A stretch of DNA of 64,000 nucleotides, taken from positions 248,001-312,000 of the forward strand of contig NZ_AQXR01000011.1 of assembly GCF_000376885.1 (NCBI RefSeq), read 5' to 3'. A program made the translations under genes and the position numbers. The notes below the pieces were generated by a model, which was not told where the DNA came from, did no database searches, and saw only the letters and a list, made by a program, of their open reading frames with translations. The first letter of the stretch is position 1. The number at the start of each line of letters is the position of its first letter. This DNA is from Alloscardovia criceti DSM 17774 (GTDB lineage Bacteria; Actinomycetota; Actinomycetes; Actinomycetales; Bifidobacteriaceae). Shown here piece by piece: positions 1-8,627 of this stretch.

Positions 1-140
1 GATAGGCGCTAAGACATAGGCGTTACCACGTTTTCCCGATGATTGTTGTGCGATAATCTTTGTGTCGTTCAAATTTCAAAGCTGCAGGCAGAAATACATG
101 CTCTGCAGCTTTTGCATACCCGATAAAGTACCATAGAAGC
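1..140. other. Left-edge segment upstream of polA
   Basis: No gene or RNA is recognisable in these 140 bases. The only regulatory hint is TACCAT at 129-134, six bases before the polA ATG, which could be the -10 of a leaderless transcript. An in-frame TTG further upstream at 60 would extend PolA by 27 residues unlike the family N-terminus, so it was not used. Confidence 0.4.
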
Positions 141-3008
141 ATGGTTTCACGTCTACTTGTAATTGATGGTCATTCTTTAGCATTCCGTGCTTTTTTCGCT
201 TTGCCCGCAGATAGTTTTTCCACTTCTGATGGTCAAACCACCAACGCTATTTACGGTTTTACGACAATGCTGTCGCAGGTATTGGCAGAAATCAAGCCAA
301 CGCACATAGCGGTGGCTTTTGATGTCAAAGGTGGCACCTTCAGAAATGCCATGCTGCCCCAGTATAAAGGCACGCGCGATGCCGCGCCGGAAGAGTTGCT
401 CAGTCAGCTGCCACTGTTACATGATTTGCTGGATTCGCTGGATATCTCCTACGTCGAAAAAGAAGGCTTCGAAGGTGATGATATTATCGCCACCTTATCG
501 ACGATGGGCAGGGATGCAGGTTTTGATGCCTCCTATGTGCTATCCGGCGACCGTGACGCTTTCCAGCTCGTGGATGACAAGATTACGGTGCTTTATCCGG
601 GACATCACTTCAAAGATTTGAAACATATGACACCACAAGCTGTTTTTGAGAAGTATAAGGTGTATCCCGATCAATACCCGGATTTGGCAGCCCTGCGCGG
701 AGAAACTGCAGATAATATTCCTGGTGTGCCAGGCGTCGGCGACGGCTTCGCAGCCAAATGGATTAACGAATTTGGTGGGCTGGAAGGCATCATTGAGCAT
801 GCTGAAGACATTAAGGGCAAAAAGGGTGAGGCCTTGCGCGAGAATCTCGAGCAGGTCAAGCTGAATCGTCAAGTAAATGCCTTGGTTCGTGATGTGCAAT
901 TAGACGTGTCTTTAGATGAATTTGCCATCCACGCGCCGGATATGCACAAAATTGATACCGCGTTGGCAGCTTTCGAATTTGGTGCGAATATTAAGAAACG
1001 CATTTATACCGCCCTAGCAAACTGTGCGGGGGTGTCTTCGGATAGCCTCGAGCATGCTGAATTCACGCCTGCGCGAGAAGGAGCCTCGTCTAGCAGTGCA
1101 GCCGAAGAGGCTGAAGAAATGAGCACACAAGGCCCGAATGCACAAGCTATGGTGGATAGCACACGGGTGATGGCTGTGTTTGAGGATAAGAGCTCTGCGG
1201 ACGACGTTGTAGGGGCTATCGACGTATGGGAGAAACAGCTCGAGGATCAGCCTTGGGCTTTGCTCGTCGAGGGCGATAGTACTCCTGCAGCTTCGAGTGT
1301 GAGGCGACTGACTATAGTCAGCGCCCATGGTGAAGCCTTGAGTCTGCAGACTAAGGTGCTTTCACAAGACGTGGTGAAGCAACGTTTGAGTTGTCTGTTT
1401 GACAAGCACGCGCAGACCGTCTCCATGCACGGATATAAGCAAGCTCTGCACATGCTGAGCAGCATGGGTTTAAACCTCACCCAGCCTGCGATGGACACGC
1501 TGCTTGCAGCCTATTTGCTTCGCCCTGACGATGAGTATTACGATCTGGACCGCTTAGTCGATGAGGATGCTCAGGCGAGCTTGCTAGAGGAGGGGCAGCT
1601 CGCCCCACAGCCAGCAGAAGTGCAGGGAGCCTTCGACTTCGATGCAGACGAGCAGCCTACCGAGCCGAGCGAGGAGGATCGCGCAATCGTTGCTGCACGC
1701 CAAGTCATGGGTGTGCTCGCTTTGGGCATGGTGTACGGACAAACACTGGAGGAGCGCCATCAGTCGAGTCTGCTTGCAGATATAGAGCTGCCCGTTTCTC
1801 GAGTTCTCTTTGATATGGAAGAAACAGGCGCTGCTGTAGATCAAAATCGCTTGTCTGAGCTGCTCAGCCTGTTTAGTGCACAAGCACAAGAGGCACAAGA
1901 CATCGCATGGACACAAGCGGGCTCTCAGATTAATTTGCAAAGTCCAAAGCAGCTTCAGGCTATTTTGTTTGAGGATATGGGATTGCCGCCAACGAAGAAA
2001 ACGAAGAGCGGCGGGTATACGACGAATGCGGCCGCCTTACAAGATTTGTATATTCGCTCTATCCATAATGATCGCGCGCACACCTTCTTGGAGGCCTTAC
2101 TGCGCCACCGTGAAATGAATAAGCTCAAGCAAATCGTTCAAACGCTGACGGATGCGGTGTATCCGCAAGACGGTCATATTCATACCACCTTTGAACAAAC
2201 CGTGGCTGCCACCGGCCGTTTGAGCTCGACCGAGCCAAATTTGCAAAACATCCCGAATCGCAATGCTGCTGGCCGCGAAATCCGTAGTGTTTTCGTGCCT
2301 TCTGCTCATAATGAGGCTCTACTGTCTGCCGATTATTCCCAGGTGGAGCTGCGTTTGATGGCTCACCTTTCAGGCGATAAGGCGTTAATTGAAGCCTTCA
2401 AATCGGGTGCAGATTTTCACAAGTATGTGGCGTCGCTGGTGTATGGCATCCCTGTGGAGGAGATTACTCCAGATCAGCGCTCGCATATTAAGGCCATGAG
2501 CTATGGCTTGGCGTATGGTTTGAGTACGTATGGTTTGGCGCAGCAGTTGAAGATTTCCCCTGCCGAAAGTGATATTTTAAAGAATCAGTACTTTGAAACC
2601 TTCGGCGGTGTGCATGATTATTTGGAGTCGCTCGTGGCTCAGGCGAAGCGACGAGGATATACCGAAACTATGTTTGGCAGAAGAAGGTATTTCCCAGGGC
2701 TCAAGTCGGCGAATCGTCAGGTGCGCGATGCGGCCGAACGTGGAGCATTAAACGCACCCATTCAAGGATCTGCAGCCGACATTATGAAAATCGCTATGAT
2801 TAAGGCGGATAAGGCTTTAAAGGATGCTGAGGTGAAATCGCGCGTGATTTTGCAGATTCACGATGAACTTCTGGTCGATATCGCTCCCGGTGAGGCGGAT
2901 GATGTGGCTCGCATTGTGAAAGATGCCATGGAGCATGCTGTGGATTTGGCTGTGCCATTGGATGTTTCTACAGGTGTAGGAGCGGATTGGCAGCAGGCAG
3001 CGCACTAA
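141..3008 (+). CDS. polA: DNA polymerase I
   Basis: 955-residue family A DNA polymerase for Okazaki-fragment processing and repair synthesis. The N-terminus (about 1-300) is the 5'-3' flap exonuclease, opening with VSRLLVIDGHSLAFRAF and carrying EGDDIIATL and LRGETADNIPGVPGVG. The middle part (about 330-560) aligns with the 3'-5' exonuclease fold but I see no intact DEDD set, as in other actinobacterial PolA proteins; it also holds an acidic, serine-rich stretch. The C-terminal polymerase shows motif A (SADYSQVELRLMAHL), motif B (RSHIKAMSYGLAYGLSTYG) and motif C (QIHDELLVDI). ATG 141 was chosen because the family starts there; no Shine-Dalgarno sequence precedes it, and TACCAT six bases upstream suggests leaderless translation. 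The nif3-like gene follows after 27 bases and is probably co-transcribed. Confidence 0.97.
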   Translation: MVSRLLVIDGHSLAFRAFFALPADSFSTSDGQTTNAIYGFTTMLSQVLAEIKPTHIAVAFDVKGGTFRNAMLPQYKGTRDAAPEELLSQLPLLHDLLDSLDISYVEKEGFEGDDIIATLSTMGRDAGFDASYVLSGDRDAFQLVDDKITVLYPGHHFKDLKHMTPQAVFEKYKVYPDQYPDLAALRGETADNIPGVPGVGDGFAAKWINEFGGLEGIIEHAEDIKGKKGEALRENLEQVKLNRQVNALVRDVQLDVSLDEFAIHAPDMHKIDTALAAFEFGANIKKRIYTALANCAGVSSDSLEHAEFTPAREGASSSSAAEEAEEMSTQGPNAQAMVDSTRVMAVFEDKSSADDVVGAIDVWEKQLEDQPWALLVEGDSTPAASSVRRLTIVSAHGEALSLQTKVLSQDVVKQRLSCLFDKHAQTVSMHGYKQALHMLSSMGLNLTQPAMDTLLAAYLLRPDDEYYDLDRLVDEDAQASLLEEGQLAPQPAEVQGAFDFDADEQPTEPSEEDRAIVAARQVMGVLALGMVYGQTLEERHQSSLLADIELPVSRVLFDMEETGAAVDQNRLSELLSLFSAQAQEAQDIAWTQAGSQINLQSPKQLQAILFEDMGLPPTKKTKSGGYTTNAAALQDLYIRSIHNDRAHTFLEALLRHREMNKLKQIVQTLTDAVYPQDGHIHTTFEQTVAATGRLSSTEPNLQNIPNRNAAGREIRSVFVPSAHNEALLSADYSQVELRLMAHLSGDKALIEAFKSGADFHKYVASLVYGIPVEEITPDQRSHIKAMSYGLAYGLSTYGLAQQLKISPAESDILKNQYFETFGGVHDYLESLVAQAKRRGYTETMFGRRRYFPGLKSANRQVRDAAERGALNAPIQGSAADIMKIAMIKADKALKDAEVKSRVILQIHDELLVDIAPGEADDVARIVKDAMEHAVDLAVPLDVSTGVGADWQQAAH

Positions 3009-3035
3009 AGGAGACCGTGGAGTGGAGGAGTACAT

Positions 3036-3866
3036 ATGGCAGGATTAAACGTTGCACAATGCGTAGAAGTGCTCGAGGAATTGTATCCGATCAGCTTTGC
3101 GGAAGAGTGGGATGAGCCTGGGCTTATAGTAGGCGATCCGAGCTGGCCTGTAGACACGGTGTATTGTGCCGTGGATCCGACCGAAGAGACAGTAAAGGAT
3201 GCAATAGCACAGGGTGCTGGTCTCATGATTACGCATCATCCGCTGTATTTTAGAGCCACACATACAGTCTCGGGTACGACTTTCCGCGGCTCTCTGGTCA
3301 ATATGCTGATTGAAAATCACTGTGCGTTATGGGTGGGGCATACGAATGTGGACTCTGCTCAGCGCGGGCAGGGGGAGGCCTTTGTGCAAGCTTTAGAGCT
3401 CGTGGATGAGGGGGCTCTTATCCCGGTGGAGGCCGATCCGGCGTATCCACGCGTAGGTTTGGGACGAGTCGGTCGACTTCGTGAGCCGATGTCGCTTCAA
3501 GATTTTGCGCGCCGCATTGCTGATACTCTTCCAGACACACACAACGGCATTTTCGTCAGTGGTGATGTGGAAAAACTGATTCAGCGTATAGCCGTGCTCC
3601 CTGGCTCTGGGGATTCCGAAATTGAGGCTGCAGCCGCCAGCGGTGCCGATGTGTATGTGACCAGTGATTTACGCCATCATCCCGCGCTGGATGCACGTCA
3701 AGAGTTTTCTATGGCGTTGATCAATACACCGCACTCGGCGATAGAAAAGCTGTGCTTTAATCTGATGACCGAGGACCTTCCACGGGCATTACAGAGCACA
3801 TTCAATCAGAGCGTAGACATGTATATATCCACGCTGAACACCGATCCATGGGATATGCGCATCTAA
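3036..3866 (+). CDS. Nif3-like dinuclear metal-centre protein (GTP cyclohydrolase 1 type 2 family)
   Basis: 276 residues of the NIF3/YbgI/YqfO family, hexameric proteins with a two-metal site whose physiological role is unsettled. Visible metal-ligand motifs are THHPLYF near residue 68, GHTNVD near 104, and near the C-terminus SDLRHH and NTPHSAIEK. There is no PII-like insertion, so this is the short form. A strong Shine-Dalgarno (GGAGG) lies just before the ATG. It starts 27 bases after polA, and a hairpin at 3893-3927 closes the unit. Function beyond the family name is not inferred. Confidence 0.88.
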   Translation: MAGLNVAQCVEVLEELYPISFAEEWDEPGLIVGDPSWPVDTVYCAVDPTEETVKDAIAQGAGLMITHHPLYFRATHTVSGTTFRGSLVNMLIENHCALWVGHTNVDSAQRGQGEAFVQALELVDEGALIPVEADPAYPRVGLGRVGRLREPMSLQDFARRIADTLPDTHNGIFVSGDVEKLIQRIAVLPGSGDSEIEAAAASGADVYVTSDLRHHPALDARQEFSMALINTPHSAIEKLCFNLMTEDLPRALQSTFNQSVDMYISTLNTDPWDMRI

Positions 3867-3892
3867 AAAAATACGGATGCTGAGAAACGGGT

Positions 3893-3927
3893 AGTGGCTT
3901 GCCGAGTTCATCGTTCGGCAAGCCACT
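3893..3927. terminator. Convergent hairpin terminator (nif3-like / ABC-F)
   Basis: A perfect 13-bp stem (3893-3905 with 3915-3927) and a 9-base loop lie between two convergent genes. A T-rich stretch (TATTTGTT) follows on the + strand. The symmetrical hairpin could serve both strands, though the minus-strand tail is poor in T. Confidence 0.75.
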
Positions 3928-3934
3928 GTATTTG

Positions 3935-5401
3935 TTAGCCGTATTCCACGATTCTGGTGGCCACATTGTGCTCGAAAGCCTGGTCATGCTCCACAAAAAT
4001 CATCGTCGGCGCACATTCTGCAATTAATTCTTCAATCTGCAGACGTGAGTAGATGTCGATGTAATTCAGCGGTTCATCCCACACGTAGAGGTGGGCTTGT
4101 TCACATAAACTGGCTGCTATCAAGATCTTTTTCTTTTGTCCTTCAGAAAGATCTTCCATATTCTTAGAAAAAAGGTCACGCTCGAAATCCATTTTGCGCA
4201 AAATAGTTCTCAACAAACTGTCATCGATATTGCGTAAGGCAGCATACCCAGATAGCGGGCCTTGGAGCTCGGACACGTCCTGAGGAACGTACGAGATTTT
4301 CAGATCCTGACCGATTTCCGCTATGCCAGCATAATGGATTTTTTGTCCCATCAGCAGTTTGAACAGACTGCTCTTTCCGCTGCCATTCTTGCCTGAAAGA
4401 GCTACCCTTTCTCCGCGATGCAGCGTAAAAGACAGGGGCTTTCCGATGAGTGTGTCCGCATAACGCAACTGCACATTGGCAAAGTGAGCTAACACATCGC
4501 TATGATAACGCAGCGGGGAAAGCTTGAGCTTTTCCGCACTTTCCGCATTCTTGAGCAGCCCTTCAGCCTTCTCGATAGCTTCGTTTTGGCGAGATTCGAT
4601 GGACTTGGACCTTTTCATCATTTTCGCAGCCTTATGACCCACAAAGCCCTTATCTGCGGCACCGATTTTAGACGCCTCCGTTTTCTCAGACCACTGGGAC
4701 GTGCGTTGTGCAGCTTGGCGCAAGCGTTTAATATCTTTACGCAGTTGGGCATTCTTTTCCTGCTCAAAATTCTGTTGCTGATTAAAATTCTCTAACCACG
4801 TAGAAAAATTGCCCGTCTGAATTTCAATATTCGTGCGATTCAAGGTCAAAACGTGGTCGATACAACGATCCATAAATTCCTGATCGTGTGAAACCACAAT
4901 AAAGCCCTTGTGACGCTTCAGATATTGCGCCACTACGCCTCGAGCCTCCATGTCCAGGTGATTCGTCGGCTCATCAATGAGATGGAAATGTCCCTCATCG
5001 ACAAACATTGCGGCAAGAAGCGCCTTTGTCTGTTCTCCCTGGGATAGGGTAGACCACGGCCGATATAACACGTCCACAGTCAAATCGAGATATGAAAATT
5101 CGCGCATAAATTCCCAATCTTCGGCCAGCGCTGCCACATCGTGTAGCACGTCCACAGTGTCACGGGACGCATCCTCAGGTGTATAGGGAAAGTAGTCGAA
5201 GTCGACGTTATGGATGATGTGGCCTTGATAATCCGTTAATTGCCCCGCGAGAATCTTCACAAGCGTGGACTTTCCACGACCATTGCGTCCCACAAAACCG
5301 AGCTTCCAATCGGTATCGATAATAAGGTTCAAATCTTCGAAAACAGGGGAAAAACTGCAGGGATAGGCGAAGCTGAGATTTTCAATTTTGATCATAGACA
5401 T
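3935..5401 (-). CDS. ABC-F ribosomal protection protein, Lsa-like
   Basis: 488 residues with two ABC ATPase domains and no membrane segment. Domain 1 has Walker A GRNGRGKST, signature LSQGEQ and Walker B HLIDEPTNHLD. Domain 2 has Walker A GKNGSGKSS, signature LSEGQKKK and the variant Walker B VWDEPLNYID. The charged linker between them (about residues 185-290) is the P-site tRNA-interaction motif region of ABC-F proteins. The LNYID variant and overall layout resemble the Lsa group, members of which displace lincosamides, streptogramin A and pleuromutilins from the ribosome; that activity is inferred here, not shown. ATG 5401 is preceded by AAAGGAGG with ideal spacing; an in-frame ATG at 5449 would add 16 residues but lies in the leader. 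The gene stands alone between terminators, with a structured leader upstream. Confidence 0.9.
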   Translation of the reverse strand: MSMIKIENLSFAYPCSFSPVFEDLNLIIDTDWKLGFVGRNGRGKSTLVKILAGQLTDYQGHIIHNVDFDYFPYTPEDASRDTVDVLHDVAALAEDWEFMREFSYLDLTVDVLYRPWSTLSQGEQTKALLAAMFVDEGHFHLIDEPTNHLDMEARGVVAQYLKRHKGFIVVSHDQEFMDRCIDHVLTLNRTNIEIQTGNFSTWLENFNQQQNFEQEKNAQLRKDIKRLRQAAQRTSQWSEKTEASKIGAADKGFVGHKAAKMMKRSKSIESRQNEAIEKAEGLLKNAESAEKLKLSPLRYHSDVLAHFANVQLRYADTLIGKPLSFTLHRGERVALSGKNGSGKSSLFKLLMGQKIHYAGIAEIGQDLKISYVPQDVSELQGPLSGYAALRNIDDSLLRTILRKMDFERDLFSKNMEDLSEGQKKKILIAASLCEQAHLYVWDEPLNYIDIYSRLQIEELIAECAPTMIFVEHDQAFEHNVATRIVEYG

Positions 5402-5530
5402 GACAAGCCTCCTTTGTCTGTATGTGTCCAGCCGTGTGGCTGACTTCATTCAAAGTCGGTTAAGCCTTTCATTACTGCGCTGCGGATTCAAACCGACAGT
5501 GATCGCAACCCGTGAAGAGTAATGAATGCT
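5402..5530 (-). promoter_or_regulatory. Structured leader of the ABC-F gene, possible translational attenuator
   Basis: Read in the direction of transcription, four arms occur in the order B' (5525-5518), A' (5497-5491), B (5476-5469), A (5461-5455). B'/B pairs over 8 bp and A'/A over 7 bp, and the two pairings cross, so they are alternatives or a pseudoknot. Two more small stems follow (5457-5453 with 5446-5442, and 5441-5438 with 5433-5430). An 8-codon frame MKGLTDFE starts at 5472 inside arm B and ends at 5446. It has no evident Shine-Dalgarno sequence. Drug-sensing leader frames are known for other ABC-F resistance genes; that this is one is inference. Confidence 0.4.
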
Positions 5531-5774
5531 TGCTTAAAGCACAATGGTCCTCCAAAACTGTGCGTGTATTTAGATACGAGGGGAGTGCCATCTTCGATGC
5601 AGCAGTATTTTCGCAAAAATAGGCAGAGTAATTGCCCCAAAAAACAGAAGCACTGTGAAAATTTACGCAATCGGACCGATGACACTTCCTATGCATGTAT
5701 AACCGAATACACAACTCGAGGCGTTATTACATGCTGAGTGAAGAAATCATCTTTCGTTGTCCGTCCTTACATAA
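5531..5774. other. Intergenic region between the ABC-F leader and the tRNA-Pro terminator
   Basis: About 240 bases without a credible coding frame or recognised RNA. The promoter of the ABC-F gene should lie here on the minus strand, but no hexamer pair is convincing. Confidence 0.4.
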
Positions 5775-5778
5775 AATA

Positions 5779-5810
5779 AAAGGGAGATAACTGTAAAAGT
5801 ATCTCCCTTT
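5779..5810 (-). terminator. Terminator of tRNA-Pro
   Basis: An 11-bp stem (5779-5789 with 5800-5810) begins five bases beyond the tRNA CCA end, and its minus-strand tail is T-rich (TTTTATTTTAT), fitting intrinsic termination of the tRNA transcript. Confidence 0.85.
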
Positions 5811-5814
5811 CTTC

Positions 5815-5891
5815 TGGTCGGGCTGGCGGGATTTGAACCCACGACATCTTGTACCCAAAACAAGCGCGCTACCAAGCTGCGCTACAGCCCG
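5815..5891 (-). tRNA. tRNA-Pro (anticodon TGG)
   Basis: A 77-base cloverleaf: acceptor CGGGCTG pairs with CAGCCCG, the D arm is GCGCAGCTTGGTAGCGC, the anticodon stem-loop is CTTGT-TTTGGGT-ACAAG giving anticodon TGG, and the T arm carries GGGTTCAAATCCC. The discriminator base is A and the CCA end is encoded (5815-5817). It is a single-gene transcript with its own terminator. On the minus strand a TATAGT hexamer lies a few tens of bases upstream and may be its -10. Confidence 0.97.
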
Positions 5892-6142
5892 AGAACCCAT
5901 TGAGCGAAGCTCAACAAAAGAAAACTATACAACAATATAAGAACTTTTGCATATGGGCGTGTTGCGCTAGCTCTGAGAATGCACAAACCGCGAATTTTCA
6001 GCAAAGGGACGGAGTAAAGACGCAGTGGCGTTTGATTTCGGCTATATAGTCCCTGAAAGAAAACGCGGCACAAGCGCAGTTCTCCTCAGGTCTTCAGCAC
6101 AGACCATAATGGGCAGTACGTGAAGGGAGAAGGTGCACATCG

Positions 6143-7255
6143 ATGGGTCGTTATCAACGCGCTGAAACTGTAGGAATATTCACCGCCTTAGGAACCATTC
6201 TTGTAGTGGCATGTGCGACCACCGTTTTTACACAACGTGCATCCGCTATTTGGTTGATTTCCGCGCGACGCATTATTGTAACCTCCTGTTTTATTGCCGC
6301 TTGTGCCGCGGTGGTTTTTGTCATCGGCTATACGCACAACGATACGACGCATGCCAAACGCGATTTTTTCCGATTCCTCCGTCGCAGTGGCGAGATCATC
6401 GCTTTAGCTACGGTATATACGGTTTCCATGGGGCTCATTAGTGCAGCGGTACAAATGTTTATCGCCCAAATTTTAGGCAATTCGTTTTTCGAATATCAAT
6501 GGGCTGTGATCGCCTGCATTAGCGCCTGTGTGGGATATCTGGTTTACGTACAGGCAGCCTTGATTAATTCGCGCACGATTGCCAGCCTGTTACCCATATT
6601 TGTGATCAGTGGTGTGACCTTGGCCGGCATGACGAGTGACGATCCGAATTGGTGGAAAAATAATTTCTCTCAGCTGGGGGATAGAACGACCTTTGCGGCA
6701 AATATCTTCAATTTCACGGTGATTTTGGCGGGCGTTACAATGCTGATCATCAGCTATTTTGCCGTTTCTGAATTCACCACGCAGTATCGTTTGTTTGAAA
6801 GAAGCGGCGCCGAGACCTTAAACCAGGAGTTCAAGATACGTATGGTGATTCTTTCGGTGTTGCTCACCGTAGCTTCTCTGATGTTTATGGGCATTGGCAT
6901 TTTCCGCTACACGCCACATCCGGTGTTGCATAATGTTTTTGCACGCGGGCTGGCTGTGCCCATGATGCTGCTGATGATAGGCATGCCGTGGCTTGTGCAG
7001 CGTTTTTCCTTCATTTTTTACTTTGTATCGGATGCGATTATTGTGCTCATTGCAGGCGCCTTTGCATACTGGTATCTGGGCTACACATCGCTGACAAATG
7101 TGGAGGCACTGGCCGCCATTTTGTTTATGGCATGGTTCATCGTTTTCTCTCGCCAAATTGCTGCGCTTGAATCGGATCGTCTTGCCACATTGGCGGATAT
7201 GCCAGACAATATCGTTCGCGAAATGGGACATTCCCGTTTGGATCAGCAGCACTAA
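6143..7255 (+). CDS. Uncharacterised multipass membrane protein
   Basis: 370 residues with about ten hydrophobic segments spread along the whole length, beginning at residue 10, and a short hydrophilic C-terminal tail. Between segments there is a distinctive loop, TSDDPNWWKNNFSQLGD (about residues 169-185), reminiscent of the DUF998 group of membrane proteins, but that placement is tentative. No transport motif, signal-peptide cleavage site or catalytic signature was recognised. The ATG follows a GGGAGAAGG purine stretch at a rather long distance. aroA starts 26 bases after its stop but seems to have its own start signal. Function unknown. Confidence 0.7.
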   Translation: MGRYQRAETVGIFTALGTILVVACATTVFTQRASAIWLISARRIIVTSCFIAACAAVVFVIGYTHNDTTHAKRDFFRFLRRSGEIIALATVYTVSMGLISAAVQMFIAQILGNSFFEYQWAVIACISACVGYLVYVQAALINSRTIASLLPIFVISGVTLAGMTSDDPNWWKNNFSQLGDRTTFAANIFNFTVILAGVTMLIISYFAVSEFTTQYRLFERSGAETLNQEFKIRMVILSVLLTVASLMFMGIGIFRYTPHPVLHNVFARGLAVPMMLLMIGMPWLVQRFSFIFYFVSDAIIVLIAGAFAYWYLGYTSLTNVEALAAILFMAWFIVFSRQIAALESDRLATLADMPDNIVREMGHSRLDQQH

Positions 7256-7280
7256 AGATCCGATAGGCTACGATAGTTGT

Positions 7281-8603
7281 ATGACTTCTCAAACATCAGT
7301 ATGGACAGCACCTCTGGCCCAAGGACCTATACATGCTACAGTTTCTATTCCTGGGAGCAAATCGCTGTCTAACCGTTATCTCATTCTGGCCGCATTAGGA
7401 CGTGAGAGCGTGCAATTAGAAGGTTTGTTGCGCTCACGAGATACGGAATTGATGCTAGCGGCGCTCGAGGAGCTGGGCGTCCAACACGAGACAAGTCAAG
7501 ACGACTCAACGGTCGTGCGTATAAAACCGCCTGAAGATGCAGCTTTTCCGGGCAATTGCACGATTTACTGCGGTTTAGCAGGAACGGTGATGCGCTTTGT
7601 ACCCGCGTTGGCACTGTATGCGGACGGTCCGGTGCATTTTGATGGTGATGAACAGGCGTACAAACGCCCAATGAAACCGCTACTCGACGGTTTGAAACAA
7701 TTTGGTGCGCAGGTGGAGTACCACGGTCAAGAAGGCTTTTTGCCATTTACTATCACACCGGCTCCAAAGCATGATGGCAATGTGCATATCCGTGTAGATT
7801 CATCCTCCTCGTCTCAATTTATTTCGGGGCTTCTTTTGGCTGCCAGCGCATGGGATGGCACGGTGATTATCGAGCATACGGGCGAAAAACTACCGAGTAT
7901 GCCGCATATTCGTATGACTATGGCCGATGTGCAGGCGGCAGGCGGACGGGTAAGCTACGCCGATAAACAGTGGACAGTGAAGAGCAATACGGTGCAATTG
8001 CCACGTGTGGTCGTGGTTGAGCCGGATCTGTCCAATGCGGCGCCTTTTGTATGCGCGGCTCTTATTGCTGGCGGTACGGTGCGCATTCCTCGCTGGCCTT
8101 CGATTTCCACACAGCCGGGCGTACTGCTTCCGGGATATCTCGAATCCTTCGGCGCGCAGGTACAGCTAGATAAAACACAGCACATACTCAGCGTTACAGG
8201 TGATGGGAAAATTACGGGCGTCGGCGATTTTGACCTTAGTCCTGCTGGCGAAATTGCGCCTAGCCTTGCAGCTTTGGCAATGCTGGCCTCCAGCGATTCG
8301 AGATTTACAGGCATTGCGCACCTGCGCGGACATGAAACCGATCGCCTCCAGGCTTTGGTGACGGAAATCCAGCGTTGTGGGGGTGTGTCCGAAGAGACCG
8401 CCGATGGCCTGTCTTTCCACCCAATAGACAGGGAACTGCTGCATGGTGCCCGCATGCATACTTATGCAGACCATCGCATGGCCACCTTTGCGGCCATGAT
8501 TGGGCTTGTGGTGCCGGGCATTGAGGTGGAAAATATTGAAACTACGCGGAAAACCATCCCAGATTTTGTGGGAATGTGGACCGATATGCTTGCACAAAAG
8601 TAG
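7281..8603 (+). CDS. aroA: 3-phosphoshikimate 1-carboxyvinyltransferase (EPSP synthase)
   Basis: 440 residues. The enzyme joins phosphoenolpyruvate to shikimate 3-phosphate in the shikimate pathway to aromatic amino acids. Visible signatures are the N-terminal PGSKSLSNRYLILAAL (substrate-binding Lys/Ser/Arg), the actinobacterial form of the PEP loop CGLAGTVMRFVPALA, FDGDEQAYKRPM, SSSSSQFISGLLLA, and the C-terminal LRGHETDRL and ADHRMATFAAM. ATG 7281 gives the normal family N-terminus; longer frames upstream overlap the preceding gene. There is no Shine-Dalgarno sequence; TACGAT lies six bases before the ATG, so translation may be leaderless. The HisN-like gene follows after 24 bases, probably as one unit. 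Confidence 0.96.
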   Translation: MTSQTSVWTAPLAQGPIHATVSIPGSKSLSNRYLILAALGRESVQLEGLLRSRDTELMLAALEELGVQHETSQDDSTVVRIKPPEDAAFPGNCTIYCGLAGTVMRFVPALALYADGPVHFDGDEQAYKRPMKPLLDGLKQFGAQVEYHGQEGFLPFTITPAPKHDGNVHIRVDSSSSSQFISGLLLAASAWDGTVIIEHTGEKLPSMPHIRMTMADVQAAGGRVSYADKQWTVKSNTVQLPRVVVVEPDLSNAAPFVCAALIAGGTVRIPRWPSISTQPGVLLPGYLESFGAQVQLDKTQHILSVTGDGKITGVGDFDLSPAGEIAPSLAALAMLASSDSRFTGIAHLRGHETDRLQALVTEIQRCGGVSEETADGLSFHPIDRELLHGARMHTYADHRMATFAAMIGLVVPGIEVENIETTRKTIPDFVGMWTDMLAQK

Positions 8604-8627
8604 ACATTGCGGGATAAAAGGGAAGAA

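Noticed and set aside
5472-5737. Small frames on both strands upstream of the ABC-F gene
   Set aside because: The 60-80-codon frames lack ribosome sites and protein-like composition; only the 8-codon frame was kept, as a regulatory hypothesis.
5815-6142. tRNA-Pro as an integration site of a mobile element
   Set aside because: No integrase gene and no repeat of the tRNA 3' end was noticed on either side.
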